Part shown: positions 33,954 through 43,362 of the stretch, one piece after another | How positions within the stretch are numbered: the stretch's first letter is position 1 | Layout of the letters: each line of letters begins with the position of its first letter | DNA from: Streptomyces sp. NBC_00259 | GTDB lineage: Bacteria > Actinomycetota > Actinomycetes > Streptomycetales > Streptomycetaceae | Assembly (NCBI RefSeq): GCF_036181745.1 | Contig: NZ_CP108080.1 | Span: 7,071,501 to 7,135,500, forward strand | Direction: 5' to 3' | DNA length: 64,000 nucleotides | Notes under the pieces: model-generated | What the model saw: only the letters and a program-made list of their open reading frames with translations | Database searches by the model: none | What the model was told of the DNA's origin: nothing | Position numbers and translations under genes: made by a program

Positions 33954-36900
33954 ATGGACGCATCCGGTCACTCTCGGCCCCCGCTGCGGGACCAGGAACG
34001 CGAAGAGGTCCGGCCACCGGCGGCGCTGAGCGAAGAAGGGCTCAGAAAGCTCCTGGCCGGACTCACGGCCGTACGCGACGGCGACTTCTCCGCCCGGCTG
34101 CCCGACGAGGCCGACGGCATCATGGGCGAGATCGCCGGCGTGTACAACGGCATGGTCGACCAGCTCTCGCTGGTCACCGCGGAGGTCACCCGGGTCGCGC
34201 GCGAGGTCGGCGGCGAGGGCCGGCTCGGCGGCCATGCCCGGGTGAAGGGCGTCGGCGGCGTCTGGCAGGAACTCACCACCGGCGTGAACACCATGGCCGA
34301 CAACCTCACCTCCCAGGTGCGGTCGATCGCGCAGGTCGCCTCCGCCGTCGCCCGCGGGGACCTGACCCGGAAGATCCGGGTCGACGCGCGCGGCGAGATC
34401 CTGGAGCTGAAGGAGACCATCAACACGATGGTCGAACGGCTCTCCTCCTTCGCCGAGGAGGTCACCCGGGTCGCCCGCGAAGTGGGCACCGAGGGCAACC
34501 TGGGCGGGCAGGCGACCGTACGCGGAGTGTCCGGGACCTGGAAGGACCTCACCGACAACGTCAACTCGATGGCGATCAACCTGACCAACCAGGTGCGCAA
34601 CATCGCGCAGGTCACCACGTCCGTCGCACAGGGCGATCTGACGCGCAAGATCGACGTGGACGCGCGCGGCGAGATCCTGGAGCTGAAGACGACCATCAAC
34701 ACGATGGTCGACCAGCTGTCGTCGTTCGCCGCCGAGGTCACCCGCGTCGCCCGCGAGGTCGGCAGCGAGGGGCGGCTCGGCGGCCAGGCCGAGGTCGAGG
34801 GCGTCTCCGGCACCTGGAAGCGGCTCACCGAGAACGTCAACGAGCTGGCCGGGAACCTCACCCGCCAGGTCCGCGCGATCGCCGAGGTGACCAGCGCCGT
34901 CGCCGAGGGCGACCTCACCAGGTCGATCGCGGTCGAGGCGCCGGGAGAGGTCGGCGATCTCAAGGACAACATCAACGCGATGGTCGAGTCGCTGCGCGCC
35001 ACCACCCGCGCCAACGAGGAACAGGACTGGCTGAAGACGAATCTGGCCCGCCTCGTGGGCCTGATGCAGAGCAGTCGCGACCCCGCCCAGGTCGCCCACG
35101 TGATCATGGAGGAGGTGCCGCCGCTGGTCTCGGCGCAGTACGGCGCGTTCTTCCTGGCCGAGTACGCCGAGTACGCGGAGAACGCCGACAACGACGCCGA
35201 GGAGGACGGCGACGGCCCCCAACTCGTCATGACCGCCGCCTACGGAGCCCCGCCCACGCGAGCGTCCGAGCGGCCCGCCCGCTTCCGGCTCGGCGAGTCC
35301 CTGGTGGGCCAGGCCGCGCTCAGCGGCCGCACCATCGCCGTCGACGATCTGCCGCCCGGCTACGTCACGATCTCCTCCGGTCTCGGCGCCGGTACGCCCG
35401 CGGCCCTGATCGTGCTGCCGATCCTGGTCGAGGGCCAGGTGCTCGGCGCCGTGGAACTCGCCTCGTTGCGCCCCTTCACCGGCATCCACCGCGACTTCCT
35501 CGACCAGTTCGTGGAGACGGTCGGCGTCATCGTCAGCTCGCTCATCGCCCATGCCCGTACCGATGAGCTGCTGGACCAGTCCCAGCGGCTGACCTCCGAA
35601 CTCCGCACCCGCTCCCAGGAGTTGCAGGCACGCCAGGAGGAGCTCCAGCGCTCCAACGCCGAACTCGCCGAGAAGGCGGCCCTGCTGGCCGACCGCAACC
35701 GGGACATCGAACGGAAGAACCTGGAGATCGAGCAGGCCAGACAGGAGCTGGAGGAGCGGGCCAAACAGCTCTCCCGCACCTCGATGTACAAGTCCGAGTT
35801 CCTCGCCAACATGAGCCACGAGCTGCGCACCCCGCTCAACAGCCTGCTCATCCTGGCCCAGTTGCTCGCCCAGAACCCCGAGGGCAATCTGACGGAGAAG
35901 CAGGTCGACTACGCCGAGGTCATCCACTCCGCGGGCTCCGACCTGCTGCAGCTGATCAACGACATCCTCGATCTGTCCAAGGTCGAGGCGGGGAAGATGG
36001 ACGTCCACCGCGAGCCGGTCTCACTGCACCGGCTGCTGGAGTACGTCGAGATGACGTTCCGCCCCCTGGCGAGCGAGCGCGACCTGGACTTCCGGGTCGT
36101 CACCGCGCCGGGAGTCCCCGCCGAGATCACCACCGACGAGCCACGGCTGCGGCAGGTGCTGCGGAACCTGCTGTCCAACGCGCTGAAGTTCACCGAGAGC
36201 GGCGCCGTCGAACTGCGGATCGACAAGGCGTCGGACGACGAGCTCCCGGAGGCGCTCCACGGCGTGCAGGTGGTCGCCTTCCGGGTACGGGACACCGGCG
36301 TCGGCATCGCACCGGAGCATCTGGACAGCATCTTCGGCGCGTTCCAGCAGGGCGCCGTCACCACCGGCCGCCGCTACGGCGGCACGGGCCTCGGACTGTC
36401 CATCAGCCGCGAGGTCGCCCAGCTCCTCGGCGGCGTGCTCGTCGCCGAGAGCCGGCTCGGTGAGGGCAGCGAGTTCACCTTCTACGTGCCCGTCGGCGGC
36501 TCCCCGCCGTCGCGTGCCGTCACCGGGACCGGGATCGCGGCAGGCGCGTCACGGCCGGGCGGTGAGGCCCTGCCCTCCGCCGACAAATCGCTCGCCGGGC
36601 GGGTGGTCCTGATCGTCGACGACGACGCGCGGAACGTGTACGCGCTCACCGAGATCCTGGAGGCCGAGGGAGTGCGGGTGCTCACGGCGGACGACGGACG
36701 GACCGGCATCGAACTGCTCACCGCCCACCGGGAGGTGGACCTCATCGTGATGGACGTGATGATGGCCGGGATGGACGGCTACACGGCCACCGCCGCCATC
36801 CGGAGGATGCCCGGCTTCGCCGACGTCCCCGTCATCGCCGTGACCGCCAAGGCCATGCCGGGCGACCGGGCCAAGAGCCTGGCGGCAGGCGCAAACGACT

Positions 36901-36968
36901 ACATCACCAAACCGGTGGACGCGGACGACCTGGTCACCCGCGTACGCAGCTGGCTCAAGCGGCGCTGA
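33954..36968 (+). CDS. Poly-HAMP, GAF hybrid histidine kinase with receiver domain
   Basis: Soluble hybrid sensor kinase of 1004 residues with no membrane segments. It carries HAMP units repeated about every 92 residues (VTRVAREVG at about 78, 170 and 262), GAF (about 366-535), a coiled coil (about 540-610), HisKA with MSHELRTPLN and His622, HATPase (DTGVGIAP, YGGTGLGLS) and a C-terminal receiver with Asp934 in DLIVMDVMM. The layout recalls group III fungal osmosensing kinases. It lies between the anti-sigma pair and a SpoIIE phosphatase, so it probably feeds the same stress network. Confidence 0.92.
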   Translation: MDASGHSRPPLRDQEREEVRPPAALSEEGLRKLLAGLTAVRDGDFSARLPDEADGIMGEIAGVYNGMVDQLSLVTAEVTRVAREVGGEGRLGGHARVKGVGGVWQELTTGVNTMADNLTSQVRSIAQVASAVARGDLTRKIRVDARGEILELKETINTMVERLSSFAEEVTRVAREVGTEGNLGGQATVRGVSGTWKDLTDNVNSMAINLTNQVRNIAQVTTSVAQGDLTRKIDVDARGEILELKTTINTMVDQLSSFAAEVTRVAREVGSEGRLGGQAEVEGVSGTWKRLTENVNELAGNLTRQVRAIAEVTSAVAEGDLTRSIAVEAPGEVGDLKDNINAMVESLRATTRANEEQDWLKTNLARLVGLMQSSRDPAQVAHVIMEEVPPLVSAQYGAFFLAEYAEYAENADNDAEEDGDGPQLVMTAAYGAPPTRASERPARFRLGESLVGQAALSGRTIAVDDLPPGYVTISSGLGAGTPAALIVLPILVEGQVLGAVELASLRPFTGIHRDFLDQFVETVGVIVSSLIAHARTDELLDQSQRLTSELRTRSQELQARQEELQRSNAELAEKAALLADRNRDIERKNLEIEQARQELEERAKQLSRTSMYKSEFLANMSHELRTPLNSLLILAQLLAQNPEGNLTEKQVDYAEVIHSAGSDLLQLINDILDLSKVEAGKMDVHREPVSLHRLLEYVEMTFRPLASERDLDFRVVTAPGVPAEITTDEPRLRQVLRNLLSNALKFTESGAVELRIDKASDDELPEALHGVQVVAFRVRDTGVGIAPEHLDSIFGAFQQGAVTTGRRYGGTGLGLSISREVAQLLGGVLVAESRLGEGSEFTFYVPVGGSPPSRAVTGTGIAAGASRPGGEALPSADKSLAGRVVLIVDDDARNVYALTEILEAEGVRVLTADDGRTGIELLTAHREVDLIVMDVMMAGMDGYTATAAIRRMPGFADVPVIAVTAKAMPGDRAKSLAAGANDYITKPVDADDLVTRVRSWLKRR

Positions 36969-37062
36969 CCGCACCGGGGGTGAGGGCGGACGGGCCGCAG
37001 GCGGAACGCCCGGGGACGGGGAGGGCCGACGGGCCGCAGGCGGGACACACGAGGACGGTGCC

Positions 37063-39441
37063 TCAGGACAGCCGGACGACGACCAGGCTGGTGTCGTCGT
37101 CCGTGTCACCGGTGACCGAGGCCAGCAGGGCGTCGGTCCGCTCGTCCAGTCCACCGGGGCGCAGGCGTTCCACCGCGCGCCGCAGCCGCTCCAGACCCTC
37201 GTCGATGCCGGTGCGCCGGCTTTCCACCAGACCGTCCGTGTACAGCATCAGCGTGTCCCCGGGCACGAGGGGCGTCACCGTCTCCGTGTAGTCGGCCGCC
37301 GGTACCGCCCCCAGCAGGATGTTGCGCGGCGGTTCGAGGAACACGGCCTCACCGGCCCGCAGCAGGAGCAGCGGGAGGTGCCCGGCGCTCGCCCAGCACA
37401 GCGACCGGTCCGACGGGTCGTACAGCGCGCACACCGCGGTGGCCGTCGGACGTCCGTGCGTGTGCAGCGTCACCTCGTTGAGCCAGGCCATCAGGCGTGC
37501 GGGCGAATGACCGGTGAACGCCAGCCCGCGCAGCGCGTTCCGCAGCGCCACCATGCCGGTCACCGAGTCGATGCCGTGCCCGGCGATGTCGCCGACGGCG
37601 ACGAGCACCCGGCCGCTGGGCAGCGGCAGTACGTCGTACCAGTCGCCGCCGACGCGGTACTCCTCGGCCGCCGGCCGGTAGCGCGCCGCGACCTGGAGGC
37701 CGGGCAGGCGCTGCAGCACGGGCACTTCGGGGACGATCGCCTGCTGGAGCTGGAGGACGAGCTGGTGGCGCAGCGCCGCCTGCGTCTGGGCGGCGGTCAG
37801 CCGGTCGAAGGTCGCGGTGAGCGCGATCTCGGTGTGGTGCTGCGCCGAGACGTCCTGGTAGACGCCGGTGATGCCGGTGAGGACCCCGCCCGTCAGCAGC
37901 GGCTCGGCGGCGATCCGTACGTGCCGCAGCCCGCCGTCCTCGCGGACCGCGCGTACGACGGTGTGCGCGCCTTCACGGCGCTCCGTCAGCTCCACCAGCA
38001 GCTCGTTGAGGTTGCCGGTCTCGTCGCGGTGCAGATGCGGGGCGAGCCGGCGCAGCGGCACCGGGGGAGCGGCGGGATCGAGCCCGAAGATCCGGTACGC
38101 CTGGTCGCTCCACCGGGACTTGCCCGTGATCAGGTCGTCCTCGAACGCGGCCAGGTTCTCCAGCCGGCCCAGCACGCGGCTGAGGGACAGCCCGGGGTCG
38201 GTGGCGCCGTGCCAGAGCACCACCGTCCGGCCGGGGCCGACGGGCAGCACCCGCACATCGTGCAGCGGATCGGGATCGCCTGGCCGGTGCTCGACGGGCA
38301 CCCGGGCCGCCCGCTGCGGGGCCGCCGACTCCCGGGCCACCCGTGCCAGCCGTACGAGACCGGCCTGCATGACCGGGAACAGCTGGGCGAGCGGCCGGCC
38401 CGCCGGGCCGTGCACATGACGCGCCGAGTCCAGCGCCGGCCGGTTGAGATGCTCGACGTGCAGCGTTCCGGTCTCCGGATCGGCGCGCAGGACCATGGCC
38501 GGATGGGTCAGCAGATCCAGGAGCGGGACGAGCACACCGGACTCCGAGGGGTCGCTCGCGCCCGCGTCCAGGATCCGCGCGGCCGGTACGGCCAGACCCG
38601 TCAGCGCCCGTCGTACGGGCTCGTCCAGGGCCGTGGGCCCGGGCCAGTCGACGAGGGCGAGGCCCGTCACCACACCGCGCTGCCGCAGGGGCAGCAGGGC
38701 CCGGGCCGCGTCCGGCGCGGGCCCCGGCAGCCGCTCGCCCTCGGGCGGACCGGCCGGCAGCCACAGGGGCGCCGCCTCGGCCAGCACCCGGTGCAGCGCG
38801 CTGCCGGTACCCGGTGGCACCCAGCGCCAGTGCGCGGCCTCCAGCGCGCTCACTCCGGCCTGACCGGCGAGCTGGAGGCAGTCCGTCTCGGTACGCCGGA
38901 ACAGCCAGAGCCCCCGGACCCCGAGCGGCCGCATCCCGCCGTCCAGCAGGGTTCCGGCGATCTCGTCGACCGAGCTGCCGGTCTGTGCCGCTGCTTCCGC
39001 CGTCGCCTCGACGAGGCGTGCCCTGCGGGCCGCGGACCTGTCCTCGTCCGTGGCGGCCTCGGCGGCGGCCCCGGTCCCCGCGGCGGCGGCTTCGATGTCC
39101 CCGCTCGCCGCACCGTCCCCGCCCGGTGCGCCCTGCCCGCCCGGTGCGCCCTGCCCGGCCGCGGCATTGACGATGTCGGCGGCGAGATCCTCCGGGGAGA
39201 CGTTCGTGGTCTCGGCCAGCTGAGCGAGGTGGTCCGCGGCGTCGGCGGGGGTGAGGGAGCGCTGGGCGACGAGGACGCCCGAGGCGAGGTCGAGCAGATG
39301 ACGCCGTGCGAGATCCCGGCGCAGGCCGGCGAGTTCGGCGGTGAGCTGGGCGACCGCGGCGGTCAGTGCGTCTGGGCCGGGCTCGTCCGGGCCGGGTGCG
39401 TCCGGCCTCGGTTCGTCCTGTCCTTGATTGGACATGGTCAT
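37063..39441 (-). CDS. SpoIIE/PP2C phosphatase with N-terminal ANTAR-like domain and GAF/PAS sensors
   Basis: Protein of 792 residues. The N-terminus has a helical ANTAR-like domain (LARRHLLDLASGVLVAQRSL, residues about 40-90), followed by a GAF-like region (about 150-290), PAS-like regions (about 300-540, with PAC-type ITGVYQDVSAQHH) and a C-terminal SpoIIE phosphatase (VGGDWYDVLPLPSGRVLVAV, VGDIAGHG, LYTDGLVE, DDDTSLVVVRL) with all metal-binding Asp residues. It would dephosphorylate STAS antagonists. It is convergent with the hybrid kinase. GGAGACGAC precedes the ATG. Confidence 0.9.
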   Translation of the reverse strand: MTMSNQGQDEPRPDAPGPDEPGPDALTAAVAQLTAELAGLRRDLARRHLLDLASGVLVAQRSLTPADAADHLAQLAETTNVSPEDLAADIVNAAAGQGAPGGQGAPGGDGAASGDIEAAAAGTGAAAEAATDEDRSAARRARLVEATAEAAAQTGSSVDEIAGTLLDGGMRPLGVRGLWLFRRTETDCLQLAGQAGVSALEAAHWRWVPPGTGSALHRVLAEAAPLWLPAGPPEGERLPGPAPDAARALLPLRQRGVVTGLALVDWPGPTALDEPVRRALTGLAVPAARILDAGASDPSESGVLVPLLDLLTHPAMVLRADPETGTLHVEHLNRPALDSARHVHGPAGRPLAQLFPVMQAGLVRLARVARESAAPQRAARVPVEHRPGDPDPLHDVRVLPVGPGRTVVLWHGATDPGLSLSRVLGRLENLAAFEDDLITGKSRWSDQAYRIFGLDPAAPPVPLRRLAPHLHRDETGNLNELLVELTERREGAHTVVRAVREDGGLRHVRIAAEPLLTGGVLTGITGVYQDVSAQHHTEIALTATFDRLTAAQTQAALRHQLVLQLQQAIVPEVPVLQRLPGLQVAARYRPAAEEYRVGGDWYDVLPLPSGRVLVAVGDIAGHGIDSVTGMVALRNALRGLAFTGHSPARLMAWLNEVTLHTHGRPTATAVCALYDPSDRSLCWASAGHLPLLLLRAGEAVFLEPPRNILLGAVPAADYTETVTPLVPGDTLMLYTDGLVESRRTGIDEGLERLRRAVERLRPGGLDERTDALLASVTGDTDDDTSLVVVRLS

Positions 39442-39563
39442 GTCGTCTCCAGCGTGACGAACCGGATTCTACCCGGGCGAACCGCCCCGGGCAGCGGACG
39501 CCCGCCGCACCCGTCCAGGGGGTGCGGCGGGCCGCCGCCTCCTCGGGCCAGGTGGCCCGTCGG

Positions 39564-39839
39564 TCAGGCGCCGCGCGGCCGGTCCGGCCCGGGGCCGTGC
39601 GGTCCGCGCGGCGGTCCGTGCCGCCGATGGTGCTGCTGGTCCTGGCGCGACGGCGCGGGGGCGTCCGGAGCGCCGTCGTCGCCGTCGTCGCCGTCGTACT
39701 CCCGGCGCAGCTGCTCGGCCCTGCGACGCAGTCGTGCGCGGTGCTCGGGATCCTTGCAGCGCTCCGCGCCGCGGTCCAGTTCCTCGGCCATCACCCGGAC
39801 CTGCTCCGACGTCCTGACGGGTTCACCTGCTGTGCTCAT
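39564..39839 (-). CDS. Small DUF6381-like protein
   Basis: Protein of 91 residues: a charged helix (RVMAEELDRGAERCKDPEHR, RLRRRAEQLRREYD), then a disordered Asp/Gly and Pro/His/Gly-rich tail. It resembles the small Streptomyces stress proteins called DUF6381. AAGGAGGAG lies just before ATG 39839. Its place in the stress block supports a general stress role, unproven. Confidence 0.65.
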   Translation of the reverse strand: MSTAGEPVRTSEQVRVMAEELDRGAERCKDPEHRARLRRRAEQLRREYDGDDGDDGAPDAPAPSRQDQQHHRRHGPPRGPHGPGPDRPRGA

Positions 39840-40079
39840 GGCTCCTCCTTCCGTGCCCGCACGCCTGACGGCGACGGGCCAGGGGCCATGTGCCAGGCAA
39901 ACACGGCGAGGTCACGTGCGCATCCGATCACGTCACTCAGTGTGATGACGTGGCCTCCCACCTGGTGCTTTCCGTCGGGAGCCCGGTCGTGACCGGCAGC
40001 TTCCACCACTTTTCCGGGATAACCGGGAGGAACCGGGGCAGGCGCCGTACGTCAGCGAAGGGAGAGGGGAGTGGACACC

Positions 40080-40505
40080 ATGACGCAGCTGGTGAAGGAC
40101 GTGATGACGATCGGAGTGCTGGCACTCCCGCCCGAGGCGTCACTCGTCGAGGCCGCCCGGTTGATGCGCGACAGGGACGTCGGTGATGTGCTGGTCGCCG
40201 ACGACGACCGGCTGCTCGGTGTGCTGACGGACCGTGACATCGCGGTACGTTCGGTCGCGATGGGCCATGACCCGCACATCATGCCGGTCCGATCCGTGTG
40301 CACCCCCGACGTGCTCACCGTCCGGCCCGACGCGGACTCCGGGGAAGCCGTCAGCATCATGAGGGAGCACGGAGTGCGCCGGCTCGCGGTCGTCGACGAC
40401 GGTCACCCGATGGGCGTCGTCACGCTCGGAGACCTCGCGAGGGCGCGCGATCCCGGATCCGCCCTCGCCGGCATCAGCGCGGCCCCGCCGAACACCGGCG
40501 CCTGA
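40080..40505 (+). CDS. CBS-domain pair protein
   Basis: Cytoplasmic protein of 141 residues with two CBS motifs (about 7-60 and 72-125: KDVMTIGVLALPPEASLVEA, LLGVLTDRDIAVRSVA, VRRLAVVDDGHPMGVVTLGD). Such pairs bind adenosine nucleotides. ATG 40080 is preferred over the in-frame GTG at 40071 because GGGGAG lies eight bases before it and overlaps the GTG. It is a typical neighbour of SigB-type regulons. Confidence 0.88.
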   Translation: MTQLVKDVMTIGVLALPPEASLVEAARLMRDRDVGDVLVADDDRLLGVLTDRDIAVRSVAMGHDPHIMPVRSVCTPDVLTVRPDADSGEAVSIMREHGVRRLAVVDDGHPMGVVTLGDLARARDPGSALAGISAAPPNTGA

Positions 40506-40558
40506 GGCCACTGCCGTACGAGGACTGCCGTACGAGCACCTTCCGCAAGGGCGCGTGA

Positions 40559-40588
40559 CGCCCGGCCGCCGCGCGGGGTGGCCGGGCG
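40559..40588. terminator. Hairpin between CBS and PRC-barrel genes
   Basis: CGCCCGGCC (40559-40567) pairs perfectly with GGCCGGGCG (40580-40588) across a 12-base loop between two convergent genes. Confidence 0.75.
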
Positions 40589-40668
40589 TGAGGCCTGAGG
40601 GCGTGAGGCCTGCGCTCGCGCCGGTGCGACGCATCGGCGCGAGCGAGAGGGCTCCTCAGCCGTCACAT

Positions 40669-40692
40669 ACGGCCGTCACATGTGACGGCCGT
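40669..40692. repeat. 24-base perfect palindrome at the end of the PRC-barrel gene
   Basis: ACGGCCGTCACA followed directly by its complement TGTGACGGCCGT, with no loop. It covers the last codons and stop of the minus-strand gene. A further CGTCACATACGGCCGTCACA direct repeat lies next to it. Confidence 0.8.
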
Positions 40693-41023
40693 AGTGCTGC
40701 TCGATGAGACGGATGGACGCCACATCGTCGGCGTACCGCCCGCTCTCGAAGTCCGGCGAATCCTTGATCTGCTGCTTCGAGCAGTCCACGTGGACCGTCT
40801 CGCCCTCGTGATCGACGCGCGAGACGACTCCCGCCGGGACGAGCACATGGTGACCGAAGATCCACGGCCCGGTGTTCACGACGATGTAGGACCGGCCGAC
40901 GTCCCCGGAGTGCTTGTCGATCTTGCCGATGGCGCCGTCGGTCGCCTCGACGTGGTAGCCGATGAGCTGCGCCCCCGGCACGAGTCCCGCGCTCTCCGGG
41001 AAACCCCAGATGCCTTCACCCAT
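40676..41023 (-). CDS. PRC-barrel domain protein
   Basis: Protein of 115 residues. The PRC barrel is seen as GAQLIGYHVEATDGAIGKID, then SYIVVNTGPWIFGHHVLVPA, GVVSRVDHEGETVHVDCSKQ. These small beta-barrels are frequent in stress regulons. AAAGGA seven bases upstream selects ATG 41023 over the GTG seven codons earlier. It is downstream of the sigma factor gene on the same strand and may be in its regulon. Confidence 0.85.
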   Translation of the reverse strand: MGEGIWGFPESAGLVPGAQLIGYHVEATDGAIGKIDKHSGDVGRSYIVVNTGPWIFGHHVLVPAGVVSRVDHEGETVHVDCSKQQIKDSPDFESGRYADDVASIRLIEQHYGRHM

Positions 41024-41089
41024 GGCGAAGTCCTTTCCTCTCACGTCGGCCTACCGCTGGGGCGCCCTCCACTCCGGACGCATCGGCGA

Positions 41090-42073
41090 CTACGCGGGCC
41101 GACGGAGCGTTGTGCACCGGACCGTTCGGACCGTTCGTCGAGGTGCGCACGTGGCTAATAACCGTGTCGCGCACCCACGTCCGACCGGTTCGTCCTCCGG
41201 TCCGGCGTCGTCCGCCAGCAGTGCCGCGCGCAGCTTCGTGAGGACCCGGGCCAGCAGCCGGGAGACGTGCATCTGCGAGATGCCGAGCCGCTCGCCGATC
41301 TCCGACTGGGTCAGATCGTCCCCGAACCGCAGGGCGAGGATGGTGCGTTCACGCTCGGGCAGCTCCGCGATGAGCGGCTTCAGGCACTCCAGACACTCGA
41401 TGATGTCCAGGGCGGGGTCCTCCGCGCCCAGCCGGCGCGTGAGGGGACTCGTGGACTCGTCGTCCTCGAGAGGCTCGATGGAGCGGGCCACGTAGCCGTT
41501 GGCGGCGCGCTGGCCCTCGACGACCTCCTCCTCCGTGAGCCCGAGGCGGTCGGCCAGTTCTGCCGCGGTGGGCGCGCGGCCGAGGTCCTGCTCCATGACG
41601 TCGTACGCCTTGGCGAGGTCCAGCCGCAGCTCCTGCAGCCGCCGCGGCACCCGCACGGCCCAGCTGGTGTCACGGAAGAAGCGCTTGATCTCGCCGACGA
41701 CGGTGGGCAGTGCGAAGGAGGTGAACTCGACCTCGCGCTCGACGTCGAAGCGGTTGATCGCCTTGATCAGGCCGACCGTGCCGACCTGGACGATGTCCTC
41801 CATGGGTTCGCTGCGGCCGCTGAAGCGGGTGGCGGCGAACTTCACGAGGCTCAGATTGAGCTCCACGAGCGTGTTGCGGACGTACGAGTACTCCTCCGTG
41901 CCCTCCTCCAGCGTGCGGAGCCGCCGGAACAGGGAGACGGAGAGAGCGCGCGCGTCCAGCGCGCTGATGGTGCGGAAGTCCGGAATCTCCGGCAGACCGT
42001 CGAGTGCCGCCGAACGCTCCGGGCGGGCGGCACGGACGGTCGTGGGCTGTCGGGTGCTGGCGATGGGGGACAT
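41090..42073 (-). CDS. SigB/SigF-family RNA polymerase sigma factor
   Basis: Sigma factor of 327 residues. Region 2 reads EDIVQVGTVGLIKAINRFDV then FTSFALPTVVGEIKRFFRD, the group 3 stress/sporulation sigma signature. Region 3 is VRVPRRLQELRLDLAKAYDV and region 4 is LPERERTILALRFGDDLTQS with helix-turn-helix SEIGERLGISQMHVSRLLAR. AAGGA positions ATG 42073. The C-terminal tail after LLADDAGPEDE is Arg/Thr-rich and unusual in length. The partner-switch proteins at 32.9-39.4 kb are likely regulators. Confidence 0.93.
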   Translation of the reverse strand: MSPIASTRQPTTVRAARPERSAALDGLPEIPDFRTISALDARALSVSLFRRLRTLEEGTEEYSYVRNTLVELNLSLVKFAATRFSGRSEPMEDIVQVGTVGLIKAINRFDVEREVEFTSFALPTVVGEIKRFFRDTSWAVRVPRRLQELRLDLAKAYDVMEQDLGRAPTAAELADRLGLTEEEVVEGQRAANGYVARSIEPLEDDESTSPLTRRLGAEDPALDIIECLECLKPLIAELPERERTILALRFGDDLTQSEIGERLGISQMHVSRLLARVLTKLRAALLADDAGPEDEPVGRGCATRLLATCAPRRTVRTVRCTTLRRPA

Positions 42074-42145
42074 GAGCATCCTTCGACGGGAGGAGGCCGG
42101 CGCCGGTGGCTGCGGCGCGACCGTCGGTCGAGCTCTGCCGAGCTC

Positions 42146-42151
42146 ATACCC
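42146..42151 (-). promoter_or_regulatory. Possible SigB-type -10 (GGGTAT) upstream of the sigma gene
   Basis: ATACCC on the plus strand reads GGGTAT on the minus strand, 73 bases before the start codon. No clean GTTT-type -35 is visible at the right distance, so this is a weak hint of autoregulation. Confidence 0.35.
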
Positions 42152-42268
42152 ATATGCCCGCTTTTGATGCTTTGGCGTTTTCGCGCCGTGTGCTGCGGTG
42201 TGTGCGAAAGGAGACGAAGCGGCAACCGTACGTAGCGGCTTCGGTGGTGTGCGGGCGCGCACTCCCCG

Positions 42269-42466
42269 TCAGGGCAGGTAACGCTCCAGCGCCGCGGCGC
42301 CCTTCTCCTCGATCTCCTTGCGGGCGCGTGCCAGGTTGGCGGGCGTGGGCTCACGGCCGGACGCCATCACCAGATCCTCGGCGTCGAAGGGCCGTTCCGA
42401 TCCGGTGAATATCTGCGCCGGCCCCTGCCTGCTCTCCGGCTGCTCGCCGCTCTTTTCCTGCTTCAT
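42269..42466 (-). CDS. Small hydrophilic protein of unknown function
   Basis: Protein of 65 residues, charged: MKQEKSGEQPESRQGPAQIF then PTPANLARARKEIEEKGAAA. GGAGGCACATC precedes ATG 42466. Similar small proteins are common in Streptomyces next to stress genes; no domain is recognised. Confidence 0.65.
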   Translation of the reverse strand: MKQEKSGEQPESRQGPAQIFTGSERPFDAEDLVMASGREPTPANLARARKEIEEKGAAALERYLP

Positions 42467-42700
42467 GATGTGCCTCCGGGCGAAATCCCGTGTCTGGGGA
42501 CGGGGGAACTGACTACCAGCATCACGCGGGATCCGGCGCAATGCAGCCCGGCGGGCACAAAGCGCCGGAAATCCGGCCCGGTCGGTAACGCGACGCAGTA
42601 CTTGCCCGGCGTGGTGCGGCCCGTGGTGCGCGCCTTCCGCGTCACGCACGGTCCGCGGTGGGCACGGTCCGTAGCGCGCAACGTCGGTAGCGCGCCAGGT

Positions 42701-42749
42701 CCGTGTCGTCAGGTGGGTCCGTGTCGTCAGGCGACCGTGTTGTCAGGCG
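42701..42749. repeat. Three short tandem repeats
   Basis: CCGTGTYGTCAGGYG occurs at 42701, 42719 and 42735. The last copy runs over the stop codon of the DUF350 gene. A TAGCGCGC repeat lies just to the left. The 276-base gap between the small protein and DUF350 genes shows nothing else. Confidence 0.6.
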
Positions 42750-43165
42750 ATCGACGCCGAGACGATCGCCGCCACCGCGATGTTGCACGACGCCGTGACC
42801 CACACCGCCGGGTGCGGCTCCGGCTCCACCAGCGTCGCCCCCAGCTTGCCCGGCGTCACGAGGTCGACGACCAGGAACGCCACGGCCATCAGCACCAGCC
42901 CGAGCAGACCGAACGCCGCGGTCGACGCGAGGCCCTTGCCGAAGTCGTTGTACGTCGTCCAGATCGAGGTGAAGACGATGCCGCCGATACCGAGCAGGGC
43001 CGAGCTCAGCAGAACGGCCGCGTTGCGATTGCGCTCCTCCCAGATCTGCCGGCCCAGCTTTCCGGGCGTCAGCAGGTCCACCAGGAGGATTCCGAGGATC
43101 AGCAGCACCACGCCGAGGGCACCGTAGGCGGTGGCCCGGCCAAGTCCGTTGACTATGTCCGTCAT
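42743..43165 (-). CDS. DUF350 membrane protein
   Basis: Membrane protein of 140 residues with four hydrophobic segments arranged as two similar halves (LGVVLLILGILLVDLLTPGK and LGLVLMAVAFLVVDLVTPGK), the internal repeat typical of DUF350/YjfL. The VDLLTPGKLG motif is conserved in both halves. Function is unknown, possibly envelope stress. ATG 43165 is used; longer frames run into non-conserved sequence. Confidence 0.85.
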   Translation of the reverse strand: MTDIVNGLGRATAYGALGVVLLILGILLVDLLTPGKLGRQIWEERNRNAAVLLSSALLGIGGIVFTSIWTTYNDFGKGLASTAAFGLLGLVLMAVAFLVVDLVTPGKLGATLVEPEPHPAVWVTASCNIAVAAIVSASIA

Positions 43166-43362
43166 TGAGAAGCCAGTCTCCGTCGTCTGAAAATGATCGT
43201 GGTCAAGGCGCCGCAAAATGTATCGCACGGGCTTCGCCCCGAGTCGCCCGCCCGACTCGCCGCCGGCCGGGCCACTCCGCCGCTCGCACGCGCTGGGGAA
43301 CCTCGTACGCGCTGGGGAGCGCCCGACGCGCGGATGCACCTGCCCGGCGAGATGCTGTTGCT

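Noticed and set aside
33177..36008. Minus-strand open frame of 943 codons opposite the hybrid kinase
   Set aside because: Its apparent repeats mirror the HAMP repeats of the real gene.
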